From assembly GCF_036347135.1 (NCBI RefSeq), contig NZ_CP108938.1, positions 10,788,001-10,852,000 of the forward strand: a stretch of DNA of 64,000 bases, read 5' to 3'. Each line of letters begins with the position of its first letter. Position 1 is the stretch's first letter. A program made the translations under genes and the position numbers. Origin of the DNA: Streptomyces sp. NBC_00775. Its GTDB lineage: Bacteria; Actinomycetota; Actinomycetes; Streptomycetales; Streptomycetaceae. Positions 1 through 9,089 of the stretch are shown here, piece by piece. The notes beneath the pieces are model-generated. The model saw only the letters and a list, made by a program, of their open reading frames with translations. It did no database searches and was not told the origin of the DNA.

Positions 1-1
1 G

Positions 2-355
2 CACCGCTGTGACGGGCACGTCGCCGCTCTCGTCGGCGCACGCATCGGCGGCACGGAGGCCCACGTGCTCAGCGCGCTGGAAATGGGCATCCACCCGCCG
101 GAGTCATTCGGGCGCATCCATCACCTGCCGAAGGAGCGGCTGGTCGCGGTCATGGACGGTCTGCGCGAGCGCGGGCTCGTCGACGCCGACGGCTGGTTCA
201 CCGACGCCGGCCGAGAGACCAAGCAACGCATCGAAGCCCTGACCGACGAGCTCGCCGCCCCGCCGTACGACGCCCTGTCTCCCGCCGAGCTCGACGAGCT
301 GGTCGCCGAGCTCGAACCCATCACCGCGACGCTGGTGGCTGCGGGGTCGCAGTGA
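2..355 (+). CDS. SCO6745-like (MarR-fold) protein, C-terminal part
   Basis: The reading frame is open from the window edge, so the N-terminus lies outside. The visible part starts HRCDGHVAALVGARIGG and continues with a winged-helix-like stretch (LPKERLVAVMDGLRERGLVD) followed by an acidic helical tail. This matches my recollection of the SCO6745/SalK-like family of streptomycete proteins with a MarR-like C-terminal winged helix. DNA binding is not demonstrated in that family. An internal GTG at 65 could be called as a start, but the family-like sequence upstream argues against it. Confidence 0.6.
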   Translation, partial: HRCDGHVAALVGARIGGTEAHVLSALEMGIHPPESFGRIHHLPKERLVAVMDGLRERGLVDADGWFTDAGRETKQRIEALTDELAAPPYDALSPAELDELVAELEPITATLVAAGSQ

Positions 356-387
356 CGAGCGGCGACTGACGGGACGAGGAGTCCGCC

Positions 388-470
388 GTGCGGTACGGCG
401 AGTTCTCGGCCCGGCGTTCGCGCCCGAGGTGCTCGACCCGACCGTCGACTTCCTGGCCGCATCCCGATGC
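388..470 (+). pseudogene. Possible methyltransferase N-terminal remnant
   Basis: A GTG at 388 gives VRYGEFSA. After a frame change, GPAFAPEVLDPTVDFLAA follows, resembling the opening of class I SAM-dependent methyltransferases (RYGE-FSA, then P-EVLDPTVDFL). No SAM-binding glycine motif is present, so this is at most a decayed start. The rest of 470-690 shows no convincing reading frame. Confidence 0.3.
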
Positions 471-727
471 CGACGAGTTGGTCGGCCTGGGCACCGCCTG
501 GCCCGCCTGCATCTGCGTGCCGCCACACGGAGCGGACCCGAGCGCTCGTTGAGCACCCGCAACGAGGCGGCCACCAACGTGCCCGAACAGCACAGATAGG
601 GAACGGTTGCCGTGACCGTTCCCCGAACGCGTGACGTTGTGTGATCCACACGCGCGTGTGATCGTGGCACGTATGTAGTTGGGGCCACGTGCGCTCTCAT
701 CTCCGGGGCCGAGGAAAGCAGGGTGTG

Positions 728-958
728 ATGGCGGCGAACGAGCCGTGGCGGATGTCGGTCGACGGTGAGGAGTTCGAGGTCAGCCAGCCGGACGGCAAGC
801 CGGGTTCCTACAACTTCACCTGGCTGACCGGACCCGACCCCCAGTACGGGTTCGGGTTCAGCAACCACCCTCCGGTGCAAGTCGGCAGGGCCGTTCTGGA
901 GGAGTCCATACGGGACTTCCTCTCGCAGGTGGACCCCGACACCGGATACATCGAGTGA
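728..958 (+). CDS. Small conserved hypothetical protein
   Basis: The 76-residue product begins MAANEPWRMSVDGEEFEV and contains YNFTWLTGPDPQYGFGFS. It is rich in aromatic and acidic residues, with no signal peptide or membrane segment. The ATG at 728 is preferred over the longer frame from 689 because a purine-rich stretch (gaggaaagcaggg) precedes it and the upstream residues are basic and atypical. I recall similar small proteins in streptomycetes but cannot assign a function. Confidence 0.65.
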   Translation: MAANEPWRMSVDGEEFEVSQPDGKPGSYNFTWLTGPDPQYGFGFSNHPPVQVGRAVLEESIRDFLSQVDPDTGYIE

Positions 959-1015
959 TGTGGTGTGGCGGAGTTCGGGGTCCGGTCGGGTCTTATCCGG
1001 AGGTCGCGACGTCGA

Positions 1016-1086
1016 ATCTCGTACCGGATCCGCTCACGAAACTGTCGCCGCTCAGCGGTCAATCCGCCGCCCTGCGCGTACCGCAT
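1016..1086 (-). pseudogene. IS630-family transposase N-terminal remnant
   Basis: On the minus strand the peptide MRYAQGGGLTAERRQFRERI is a near match to the start of Streptomyces IS630-type transposases; compare [18 protein letters not shown] in the IS630 copy at 28123. Similarity is lost after about 24 residues, so only the 5' end remains. The stretch 1087-1263 upstream holds no other recognisable gene. Confidence 0.55.
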
Positions 1087-1263
1087 ACCACCGGCCTACC
1101 GCAGGGATCAGTACCCGACAACAACCCGAAGAGATCAGTAACGGAGTCCTATTAGATCCCCAGGTCAGCACATCGCCTATCTGGTGATCGTTAGCAGATT
1201 TGTCAGAGCGAGGAGCTCCGCGGCAACGCCGAGCCTGCGCCACGGCAGGCGCCCGGGGAAGGC

Positions 1264-1899
1264 TCACTCCGACACGACCGGGGGCAGCGGTTCGCGGGCG
1301 GCGTGCCAGGCAGGGGGAAGGGCGGTGACGCCCGTTCGGGCGGCGATCACCCCGCCCGCGATGGCGCAGGTGGTGTCGATGTCGCCGCGTCCGGCGACCG
1401 TGAACCACAGGCCCTCGTGCAGGTCGTCGAGGTGACTCGCCGCGCACCACAGGGCGTACGGGACGGTGTCGGGCCCGGACATCCGGTAGCCGGAGCCCAG
1501 GATCTCCGCGGCGTGCCGGACCGAGGTGCGCTCCGACATCCGGGCCGCGACCCGCACTCCCGACCGGACGTCGCTGTCGGGGAGGCGTTCGGCGACGGCG
1601 TGGAGGAAGTCCGGGCGGGCCGGAGCGGGCTCGCCCCGGCCACGGGTTGCCAGGGCGGCGGCAAGGGCGACGGCCACCGCCGCGGCCACCGCCTCCGGGT
1701 GGTGGTGCGAGACCACGCCCTGGCGGGCGGCCTGCTCGGCGGCCGCGTCGAGGTCGGCGGCGTGCCAGGCGCCGAGCGGCGCGGTGCGCATCGCTGCACC
1801 GTTACCCCAGGAGCCCTGGCCGCCGAACTGCCCAGCGACCACCTCCCGCCAGGGCTCGCCCGCGCCGATCCGGCGGAGTACGTCGTGCATCGAGGCTCC
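1264..1899 (-). pseudogene. ADP-ribosylglycohydrolase, C-terminal half
   Basis: This is the C-terminal half of an ADP-ribosylglycohydrolase (DraG-like), a family that removes ADP-ribose from proteins or nucleic acids. The visible motif GRGDIDTTCAIAGGVIAART matches the family's metal-binding DxDT block near the C-terminus. The N-terminal half lies at 3800-4075 on the same strand. Removing 1900-3799 rejoins the frame as HRGY-GASMHDVL with no residue lost. The gene is therefore interrupted by the IS200/IS605 element. The internal ATG at 1890 is probably not a real start. Confidence 0.8.
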
Positions 1900-2045
1900 T
1901 TGACTTGCTCCTCGGGCTGAAGCCCGAGGATTCTGGCCTTCTCGTCCGTTGCTGTGCCGCTACGCGGCACGGGGTTCGGGAGAGAATCCTTGGCTTCCTG
2001 TTTCGTCGCGCTGTGCCAGGACGAGTCCTGGTCTGACCTGCGCTC
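1900..2045 (-). ncRNA. Predicted omega/reRNA of TnpB copy 1
   Basis: TnpB nucleases use a guide RNA made from the 3' end of tnpB and the element right end, with the guide read from flanking DNA. This is family knowledge. Here the segment includes the tnpB 3' end and the CTCGGGC hairpin and finishes in AAGTCAA. The predicted guide would begin GGAGCCTCGATGCACG, inside the interrupted ADP-ribosylglycohydrolase gene. The 5' boundary is a guess. Confidence 0.45.
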
Positions 2046-3195
2046 CACAGGCTGCAACCGCCAGTCCGGCGGCCGTTTTCACGTTCTTCGCGGCGTTGTG
2101 GTCCCGGTCATGGACCGCACCGCACGCGGCACAGGTCCATTCCCGGACATTCAGGGGCTTGGGTCCGTCCTTGGCCCCGCAGGCCGAGCAGGTCTGGGAG
2201 GTCGGCTCGAACCGGCCGATCTTCACCACAGTCCGGCCGTACCGGGCCGCCTTGTACTCCAGCATGGTCACGAACGCCGACCATCCGGCGTCGTGGACAC
2301 TCTTGGCCAGTCTGGTGCGCGCGAGTCCTTTGACCGCTAGGTCTTCCACGCCGATCGCTTGGTTGTCGCGGATCAGCTGGGTGGAGAGCTGGTGGTGGAA
2401 TTCTTTGCGCGCGTCGGTCACCTTCGCGTGGGCGCGGGCGACCTTGAGGCGGGCCTTCTCGCGGTTCTTGCTGCCTTTCTGCTTGCGGGACAACTCCCGC
2501 TGGGCCTTCTTGAGTTTCTTCTCCGCGCGGCGCAGGAACCTGGGGGAGTCGATCTTCGTGCCGTCGGACAGGACCGCGAAGTGGGTGAGGCCGAGGTCGA
2601 TGCCGACGATCTGGTCGGTGTCGGGCATCCGGGTGGCGTCGGTGTGCGGGTCGGCGTGCGGGTCGGTGTCGATGACGAAGGAGGCGAAGTACCGCCCGGC
2701 CGCGTCCTTGATCACGGTGACCGAGGAGGGCTGGGAGGGCAGGGCGCGTGACCACTTCACCTTCACCGCCCCGATCTTCGGCAGGTTCAGCCGCCCGGAG
2801 TCGGTGATCGACCAGCGGGCGTTGGCCGTGAAGCGGATCGACTGCCGGGTGTCCTTGCGGGACTTGAAGCGGGGCGCACCCATCTTCGCGCCCTGCCGCT
2901 GGCCCTTGAGGGAGGCGAAGAAGTTCTTGTAGGCGGCCTCCGCGTCGCGCAGCGCCTGCTGGAGCACGACGGCGGAGACCTCGCCCAGCCAGGAGCGGGC
3001 CTCGGTCCGTTTCGCCTCGGTGATCAGCCTCTTCGACAGCTCACCGGCCGCCGGGAAGGCCTCGCCCGCTGTGCGGGCGTGTTCGCGGGCGCGCACGGCG
3101 TCGTTGAACACGACGCGGGCGCACCCGAACGCCCTTGCCAGCGCGGCGCGTTGGCCGGAGTCCGGGTACAGGCGGAAGCTGTACCGAAGCTGCAT
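1960..3195 (-). CDS. tnpB: TnpB, RNA-guided endonuclease (IS605 OrfB)
   Basis: The 411-residue protein starting MQLRYSFRLYPDSGQ has the TnpB layout: N-terminal helical and wedge region, RuvC-like nuclease and zinc ribbon. The three catalytic acids are present: Asp in GIDLGLTHF (about 200), Glu in GVEDLAV (about 284) and Asp in DRDHNAAKN (about 365). Cysteine pairs TCSAC and TCAAC (about 336/339 and 355/358) form the zinc ribbon. No frameshift is seen. The ATG at 3195 aligns with copy 2; a GTG at 3204 is an alternative. The longer frame to 3318 runs into tnpA. Confidence 0.9.
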   Translation of the reverse strand: MQLRYSFRLYPDSGQRAALARAFGCARVVFNDAVRAREHARTAGEAFPAAGELSKRLITEAKRTEARSWLGEVSAVVLQQALRDAEAAYKNFFASLKGQRQGAKMGAPRFKSRKDTRQSIRFTANARWSITDSGRLNLPKIGAVKVKWSRALPSQPSSVTVIKDAAGRYFASFVIDTDPHADPHTDATRMPDTDQIVGIDLGLTHFAVLSDGTKIDSPRFLRRAEKKLKKAQRELSRKQKGSKNREKARLKVARAHAKVTDARKEFHHQLSTQLIRDNQAIGVEDLAVKGLARTRLAKSVHDAGWSAFVTMLEYKAARYGRTVVKIGRFEPTSQTCSACGAKDGPKPLNVREWTCAACGAVHDRDHNAAKNVKTAAGLAVAACGAQVRPGLVLAQRDETGSQGFSPEPRAA

Positions 3196-3229
3196 GACCG
3201 TCACGCTAGACACTTGGGTTACCGGCGGC

Positions 3230-3635
3230 ATGCAGAAGATCAGAACTGGTCGGCACTGTGTTTTCGTGATGTATGTGCACTTGGTCTTCGTGACAAAGTT
3301 CCGGCACAACGTATTCACGGACGATCACCTGACGCGGATGGAGGAGATCATGCGGTCGGTGTGCGCGGACTTCGAAGGCGAGCTGGCGGAGTCGACGGCG
3401 AGGACCACTACGTCCACCTCCTGGTGAACTTCCCGCCCAAGGTCGCCGTCACCGAACTCGTCAACTCTCTCAAGGGCGTCTCCTCCCGCCGACTGCGCCA
3501 GGAGTTCCCCGACCTGGCAGGCCACTACTGGCGGGCCAACAAGCTCTGGTCCGGGTCCTGTTTCGCCGGCACTGTCGGCGGCGCCCCGCTCTCGGTGGTC
3601 AAGCAGTAATCGAGCAGCAGAACCGGCCGGTGTGA
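3230..3635 (+). pseudogene. tnpA: tnpA (IS200/IS605 Y1 transposase), frameshifted
   Basis: The gene starts MQKIRTGRHCVFVMYVHLVF, as in copy 2. A 1-nt deletion near 3393 (gagtcgacggc against gagttcaacggc in copy 2) shifts frame before the HUH motif. The motif then reads HYVHLLVNF in the second frame. A second deletion at 3607 changes the expected CAG-TAC-ATC (the Tyr of the YIxxQ motif) into CAG-TAA, a stop at the catalytic tyrosine. Without these two deletions the protein would end QYIEQQNRPV at 3635. It cannot make active TnpA. Confidence 0.85.
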
Positions 3636-3799
3636 GCATCGCCCGGCTCCGCCGGACCGGCCATCGTGGCGCTCCGCGCCATGGTGGTGAATACGCGGCA
3701 TCCGGCTCCGCCGGACCGGAATCCGCGACGCTCCGCGTCGCCACCGTCAGATTCGCTTCACCCCCGGCCTGAAGGCCGGAGCACTGCGAATGAATCCCG

Positions 3800-4075
3800 G
3801 TAGCCGCGATGCGTGTCGCCGGCGTAGGCGGCCGCGAAGCGCCCGGCGAGGCGGTCCTGGTCGACGGCGCCGCCGCCCACGGCAAGTTCCTGGACAAGGA
3901 CGAGCGCCTGGGCGGTGTCGTCACTCCACCGCCACATCGGTTCCGCGGGCAGAGTCCGCGTCTCAAGGGCCGCCGGGCCGTCCCGGCGCAGGATGCCGAA
4001 CCATCGGTCGCCGAATGCGTCCCCGAAGGCGAGTCCGTGCAACGAGTCCAGCACGGCGGCAGGCATGGTGATCAT
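3800..4075 (-). pseudogene. ADP-ribosylglycohydrolase, N-terminal half
   Basis: The product starts MITMPAAVLDSLHGLAFGDAF and contains WRWSDDTAQALVLVQEL, the N-terminal GxAFGD and W(S/T)DDT blocks of ADP-ribosylglycohydrolases. The second holds metal-coordinating aspartates. It ends at GDTHRGY, where the IS200/IS605 element enters. The start at 4075 is chosen because the upstream frame is a transposase relic. The gene would be functional if the element were precisely excised. Confidence 0.8.
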
Positions 4076-4159
4076 CGTGGCAGTTTCGCAGCCTGGCAAT
4101 GGTGGGGGTGACGGTCGGGGACCGGCCGTCGGCCTGGGCCGCCTTGGGGGCCTCCAGGG

Positions 4160-4258
4160 CCACCGCAGCAGCACGTGGGCGGCGGTGCGGTCGCCGATGT
4201 CCGCGGCGGTGACCATCACGCCCAGCAGCAGGCCGCCCCTCGCCCGCCGTCGTGTCAA
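4160..4258 (-). pseudogene. IS5-like transposase fragment
   Basis: The minus-strand peptide GLLLGVMVTAADIGDRTAAHVLL resembles the central segment of IS5-family DDE transposases (LLLxVMVTAAxxxDRDAA). Only about 30 residues remain. It reads in frame into the ADP-ribosylglycohydrolase start, probably by chance. Confidence 0.55.
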
Positions 4259-4389
4259 TGTTTTGTGGGCGATGATCCGTGACAGAGAGTGCTGACACGC
4301 CTCACTTCCCGCCGCGGCATCGGCTTGACATCAGCATTGGGAAGTCCCGTATGGGGCATGAGTTATCCAGTGAGAGCCAGGTTGTGGAG

Positions 4390-4590
4390 CCTGGGCGATG
4401 CCGAGCATCGCCTGGTGAACGCCGTGGCCCTTGAGCCGGCAGTCCCGCAGGATCCTCCACTTCTTCAGCCGGGACAGGGCGTGTTCCACCCGGGCACGCG
4501 CCCGTCGGTGAACGGCGTTCTCCGCCTCCTGCTGCGGGCTGAGGTGCGTCTGACCGCGTCGTTTGCGGTGCGGGATGAGCAGGCCGGTTC
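4390..4590 (-). pseudogene. DDE transposase C-terminal fragment (IS5 group)
   Basis: The minus-strand sequence LLIPHRKRRGQTHLSPQQ followed by VEHALSRLKKWRIL matches the last third of DDE_Tnp_4-type transposases, including the Glu-containing R-x-x-VEHALSRLK helix with the final catalytic Glu. The rest of the gene is missing. No terminal repeats were recognised. Confidence 0.6.
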
Positions 4591-4763
4591 GTTGGCAGCC
4601 GCCGTAGGCGATGCTGAGCGGCCCGGAGTCGCGTGATGTGAGCGCAGGTCTACGACCAGGACGGTCCGTGCGTCGGCGTCCCGGTCCTGCCGCTGTTAGG
4701 CGGAAGCCAGTTGCTCGTTTGACTGAGGTGTGAAGCCCTCCGGGGCCCGAGCAGATACGACAA

Positions 4764-4791
4764 GACCGCCGCCTCGTATGAGGCAGCGGTC
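4764..4791 (-). terminator. Hairpin downstream of the GH35 gene
   Basis: A near-perfect inverted repeat (GACCGCcGCCTC-gtat-GAGGCaGCGGTC) lies about 50 nt past the beta-galactosidase stop codon. It has no U-tract, which is usual for streptomycete terminators. Confidence 0.55.
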
Positions 4792-4839
4792 TGTCTGACC
4801 TCGTTGCCGCTCTGGGCAAGATCCGTTTGAAGACGGGCC

Positions 4840-7800
4840 CTAGCCGCAGGTCAGGGTCGGCATCGCCCAGTCACCGTGGTCGTTGCCGTTGCCGTCTCCG
4901 GCGTCACCGACCTTGAGGTCGACCACTTGGGCGCCGCTGACGTCGACGTCGATGGGTACCGCGGCCTGTTTGCCGCGGATCGTCGGCGTGGTCACCAAGG
5001 TCTTGCCGTCGGCGATCACGGAGAACGTCACCGTTCCCGCACCACCCGTCTCGTCGTCGACACCGCCGTCCGCCGTCAACCGTGAGCAGTTTCCGGCGAG
5101 GTAGAGCTCGACGTCGCTGACCGAGTTGGTGCCCAGGCCCTTGGCGTAACCGACACCGGCGATACTGATCGGACGGCCGTCCCCGGCCGCCTGCTCACCG
5201 ACGCTGCTGTCGCGCTCCACCGGGCCCCACCCGTTGGTGGACGACAAGAAGGGTAGGTCGCTCACGGCGCTCTTCCCGGTCGGCGGAGCCGGCGGGATCC
5301 CGCCGACGATGCGCTCGTCACCGCCGGTGGCCTGCCGTCCGTTCTGCAGGTAGTGGACTGTCGCGGTGAGTGCCGAGGCGGACGGCAGCTTCCCCGTCGG
5401 CGGCTGGACCTTCCAGGTGAAGGTGGCCGACTGGCCGGGTTGCAGGCGCTCGACCGACGCGGGGCTCGCGGCGCTCACGTCCCAGCCGTCGGGCGCGGAG
5501 AGTGAGGCCGTCAGTCGGGAGGCGGACGGTCGGTCCTTCGGCACCCGCACCGTCGCCTCGGCTGTGAAGGCCTGTCCTGGCTGTGCGGTGTCCGGCACGT
5601 CCAGGGTGACGTCCGCTCCCGGCCGCTTGGGCATCGCGTACGTGTGGGCGTCGTAGCGGGGGCTGTCGTTCTGCGCGACGTGCAGGGACGAGGCGTAGCT
5701 GCCGTAGTTGGTGAGCGACACCTTGCCGAGGCCGCCGGTGCTGCCGTCCAGGTTCCATACGGCAATGGCGATGCTGTTGCGGCCGTTCGGGTTCAGGATC
5801 CCGTTCGGCACCGGGAACGTGTGCTGCGGCCCGAGGTAGTTGACGTAGTTGCCGACCTGCCAGCCGTTCACGAAGATCGTGGCCCGGTACTTGCGTGACG
5901 GGTCGTCGGTGAACGTCAGTCCGAGCGACGTGTCCTGGCCGTGCGGCAGATCCAGGGCGACGTCGGAGCGGTACCAGGAGACCCCGGGACGGGTGTCGGT
6001 CGTCGGAAGGGACGTCTTCTTCCACTTGCCGTCCGGGAAACCGGGCAGGGACCAGCCGGCCCGCTCGCCATACAGGCCGCCCGTCGAGAGCGGTCCGCGC
6101 ACCGTGTCCTGCAGGTCCTCGCCGCCGCGTACGCCCTGCAGCCGCCAGGTGACGGCGGTCAGCGGTGCCCCGGCGAGGGAGGCGCTGATCAGGCCGCGCG
6201 CGGTCTTGTTGCCGTTGGTCGAGTTGTAGTCCTCCTCGTGCCCCATGTTCACGGTGAGCACGGAAATGACGTTGTCACCCTTGGACTTGAGCGCATCGGC
6301 CGGGAAGGTGAAGTCGGCCCTGCCTGTGGTGGAGCTGCCCAGGAAGGTGCCGTTGAGCCAGGCGGAGAACGCCTGTGCCCCTCCGCCGGAGTCCGAGACC
6401 AGGCGGATGCCTGTCTCCTTGCCGGTGGCGTGGAAGCGGCCGCGGTACCACGTGTTGCCGGTGTGGAAGCCGTAGTCGTCCGCGTAGAGCACCGGCAGCG
6501 CGTTGACGCCGGAGACACTGTTGGTGGTCGTCTTGTCGGCCACCTGCCAGCTGGTGTCGTCGAAACCGGGGGCCGCTTCGGGCGACTCCTCGCTGTGCTT
6601 CCAGTTGGTGAGTGCCGGCAGGTGTATCGGGGCCGCCGTCGGGATCTTCCCGGTGAGGCTCCCCGTGCCGCCGGCCCGGGTGTCGACGGTCCGGCCGTTC
6701 CAGGTGATGTGGTCGGCGGAGGTGAACACCTCGATGTTCTTGTCGTCGGCGTTGTCGCCGGTGAGTGCCAAGGTGCGGTCGCCGTTCAGGCTGGTCGCCG
6801 TCCGCAGCAGGTGGCTGCCGCGCACGAGGACAGGGCCGGCCGCTGTGTCCTGACGCCAGAAGGTCTTGGCCGTGGCCTTGTCGCCGACGAGCAGTTCGAG
6901 CGGGCGCTGTCGGCCGCCGGTGATGCTGACGCGGATCAGGTCCTTGTGCGTGTAGTTCAGGCGCAGGTCGCCGGTGGCCGCGTCCCAGGTTGTCGTGACC
7001 GGGCCGCCGCTGGTGGTCACGGTGGGCTTGGAGGCGTAGCGCAGCACGGTCTCGCCGTCGCTGCCCGCATCGCCGTAGAGCACGGCGACGTCCCGGTCAC
7101 CGATGGTCGCGCTGGTCATGATCTCCGAGGTCGAGTACTGCAACTGCGAGTCGCCGAGCCGGTAGTTGGCCACGATCACGTGTGAGTCGCGTCCGTCGAG
7201 CGTGATCGCGGTGCCCGGCTGCTGGGGCACGACCGGGTAGGTCGGCTCTGCGGCGGCGGTACCCGTCGGCACGTCGATGGCGTCGATGGCCACGTAGTCG
7301 TCGGTGGAGCCCGAGCTGTGGCTGCCGTCCACGACGATCTTCAGGGTGTGCGCTCCGTCCGGCAGGCCGGTCTTCTGGAAGATCACCGCCTGGTTCTCGG
7401 CGCCGGAGTCGTCGACCGTCGCGACCTTGGTGCCGTCGAGGTAGACGTCGGCATTGCCGTGGTTGTTGGTCTTCGACCCGATCCAGCGGATCGCGGTGCC
7501 GTCGAAGGGGACGGTCACCGAGTCACCGGCCTTGTTGGAGAAGGACTCGGTGTGCTTGTAGTCGCCGCCGGTGTAGCTCTGGTCGGCCACGTGCGACCAC
7601 GAACCGGTGTACTGCAGCGCGGAGTCGGGGTCGTCCCAGGTGTAGGTGGTGTCCACGGCCGGTTGGGCGTTGAAGTCCAGCGCGATGTGGGTCTTGTCGA
7701 CCGCGGTGGACGTGGAGTTCCCGTGCCGCAGGACGTGGAACTGCGTCTTGCTGTCGGGGTTCATCCGGGCGGTGTCGACGACCGCGGAGTCGTCCGGCGG

Positions 7801-9027
7801 CGTGGCCCTGATCGACTCAGTCTTGGTCAGCGGGGCGAGGGACTGCGTGAAGTACCCGATCAGCTTGTCCTCGTAGTACTTCGGATCCAGCTGGCGGTTC
7901 TCGCGGATCGCGGCGCCGTAGTCGTACGACGTGTAGTTCTCCGGCATGCCCAGCCAGCCCCAGTTGGTGCCGCCGTACGTCATGTAGAAGCTCTGTGCGG
8001 TGGCGCCGACGGCTATGTTCTGCTTGTAGAACACGTTGGCGAACTGGTCGTTGATCAGCTCGGCGCACTTGTCGTAGCCCGGCCCGCCCCAGGGGTCGAA
8101 GGCACCGCCCTGGAACTCCGGCGAGTACAGCGGCTTGCCGGCGGGGTGGTCGTAGCTGATGTCCGGAACGCCGTTCCACTTCGAGGGGTTCGAGCAGTCG
8201 AAGCCCTGCGGGTAGGAGTCGGGGCCGTCGACGTCCAGGGCGCCGGTACCCGAGTTGAAGGTGCCGTTGTTGTTGCCGGTCAGCGGCACGGTGATGCCGT
8301 CGGCGCGGGCCTTGTCCTCCAGGTGCTTCATGTAGGAGTGGCCGGCGGCCGAGCCGTTGTAGTACTCGTTCTCGACCTGGTAGGCAATGACGGAGCCGGT
8401 CCCGTTGGTCAGTTGGTGACGGGCGATGATCCGGTCGATCTGGGTCAGCCATTCGTCCGCGTACTTCAGGAACCGCGGATCGTCACTGCGGTTGTTCCCC
8501 GCCTTGGTGGTCAGCCAGCCGGGCAGGCCGCCGCTGTCGACCTCCGCGTTGATGTACGGCGCCGGGCGGGCGATGACGTAGAGCCCGGCCTCCTCGGCCA
8601 TGTCGAGCAGCTTGTCGACGTCACGCACCCCGCTGAAGTCGTACACGCCCGGCTTCGGCGAGTGGTATCCCCAGTCGAAGTACAGCGACGTGGAGTTGAA
8701 GCCTGCGGCCTTCATCTTCTGGAAGATGTCGCGCCACAGGTCCGGGCTCGGGAGCCGGAAGTAGTGGAACTCGCCGGACCACAGGTAGGTGCGCCTGCCG
8801 TCGACGAGGAACGAGTAGCCGTCGAGACTCACCGTGTGTGCCCCCGCACTGGCGGCAGCCGCAGCGGCGGGTTGCTTCCCGCCGACGTCCTGCGCCGCGG
8901 CGGGCGCGGTCATGCCCGCGGCCAGGGCGATGGTCGCGGCCGTGGCGAGGATCACCCTCCACCACCGACGGCGGCCGGGTCTCGCAGCTTCTGAACCGAT
9001 CCGTTTACTCCGCACTGCGGCCTCCAT
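4840..9027 (-). CDS. Secreted GH35 beta-galactosidase, multidomain
   Basis: The 1395-residue exported enzyme is expected to release terminal beta-galactose from oligo- or polysaccharides outside the cell. The start MEAAVRSKRIGSE is followed by a basic stretch, a hydrophobic segment and APAAAQD (cleavage near 46). The GH35 barrel starts about residue 65. The acid/base Glu lies in YQVENEYYNG (about 221) and the nucleophile in YSPEFQGGAFDPWGG (about 304). Beta-sandwich domains follow. A NEW3-like segment (about 1150-1250) comes next, and a C-terminal NPCBM-type carbohydrate-binding domain ends GDWAMPTLTCG. It stands alone with no transporter beside it. The ATG at 9027 is preferred to the longer frame at 9087. 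Confidence 0.9.
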   Translation of the reverse strand: MEAAVRSKRIGSEAARPGRRRWWRVILATAATIALAAGMTAPAAAQDVGGKQPAAAAAASAGAHTVSLDGYSFLVDGRRTYLWSGEFHYFRLPSPDLWRDIFQKMKAAGFNSTSLYFDWGYHSPKPGVYDFSGVRDVDKLLDMAEEAGLYVIARPAPYINAEVDSGGLPGWLTTKAGNNRSDDPRFLKYADEWLTQIDRIIARHQLTNGTGSVIAYQVENEYYNGSAAGHSYMKHLEDKARADGITVPLTGNNNGTFNSGTGALDVDGPDSYPQGFDCSNPSKWNGVPDISYDHPAGKPLYSPEFQGGAFDPWGGPGYDKCAELINDQFANVFYKQNIAVGATAQSFYMTYGGTNWGWLGMPENYTSYDYGAAIRENRQLDPKYYEDKLIGYFTQSLAPLTKTESIRATPPDDSAVVDTARMNPDSKTQFHVLRHGNSTSTAVDKTHIALDFNAQPAVDTTYTWDDPDSALQYTGSWSHVADQSYTGGDYKHTESFSNKAGDSVTVPFDGTAIRWIGSKTNNHGNADVYLDGTKVATVDDSGAENQAVIFQKTGLPDGAHTLKIVVDGSHSSGSTDDYVAIDAIDVPTGTAAAEPTYPVVPQQPGTAITLDGRDSHVIVANYRLGDSQLQYSTSEIMTSATIGDRDVAVLYGDAGSDGETVLRYASKPTVTTSGGPVTTTWDAATGDLRLNYTHKDLIRVSITGGRQRPLELLVGDKATAKTFWRQDTAAGPVLVRGSHLLRTATSLNGDRTLALTGDNADDKNIEVFTSADHITWNGRTVDTRAGGTGSLTGKIPTAAPIHLPALTNWKHSEESPEAAPGFDDTSWQVADKTTTNSVSGVNALPVLYADDYGFHTGNTWYRGRFHATGKETGIRLVSDSGGGAQAFSAWLNGTFLGSSTTGRADFTFPADALKSKGDNVISVLTVNMGHEEDYNSTNGNKTARGLISASLAGAPLTAVTWRLQGVRGGEDLQDTVRGPLSTGGLYGERAGWSLPGFPDGKWKKTSLPTTDTRPGVSWYRSDVALDLPHGQDTSLGLTFTDDPSRKYRATIFVNGWQVGNYVNYLGPQHTFPVPNGILNPNGRNSIAIAVWNLDGSTGGLGKVSLTNYGSYASSLHVAQNDSPRYDAHTYAMPKRPGADVTLDVPDTAQPGQAFTAEATVRVPKDRPSASRLTASLSAPDGWDVSAASPASVERLQPGQSATFTWKVQPPTGKLPSASALTATVHYLQNGRQATGGDERIVGGIPPAPPTGKSAVSDLPFLSSTNGWGPVERDSSVGEQAAGDGRPISIAGVGYAKGLGTNSVSDVELYLAGNCSRLTADGGVDDETGGAGTVTFSVIADGKTLVTTPTIRGKQAAVPIDVDVSGAQVVDLKVGDAGDGNGNDHGDWAMPTLTCG

Positions 9028-9089
9028 ACCGCCTGAGCGATCAGTATCAAACAGACTCAGGCAAAGCCGAACAGTAAAGGTGCGCAAGG

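Larger units (their letters stand above)
1900..3799 (-). mobile_element. IS200/IS605-type element, copy 1
   Basis: The 1.9-kb element holds divergent tnpA (plus strand, broken) and tnpB (minus strand, intact). Its ends match copy 2 at 27460-31285. One end reads CGGGATTCATTCG next to a CTAC in the target (minus orientation). The other ends in GAGGAGCAAGTCAA. Subterminal hairpins are visible: CCGGCCTtcAGGCCGG at the tnpA side and CTCGGGCttcaGCCCGAG at the tnpB side. There is no target duplication, as expected for HUH single-strand transposition. It interrupts the ADP-ribosylglycohydrolase gene. Confidence 0.85.

Noticed and set aside
7318..8994. 558-residue plus-strand open frame
   Set aside because: Antisense to the GH35 catalytic domain; composition is Val/Gly/Arg-rich and shows no domain.
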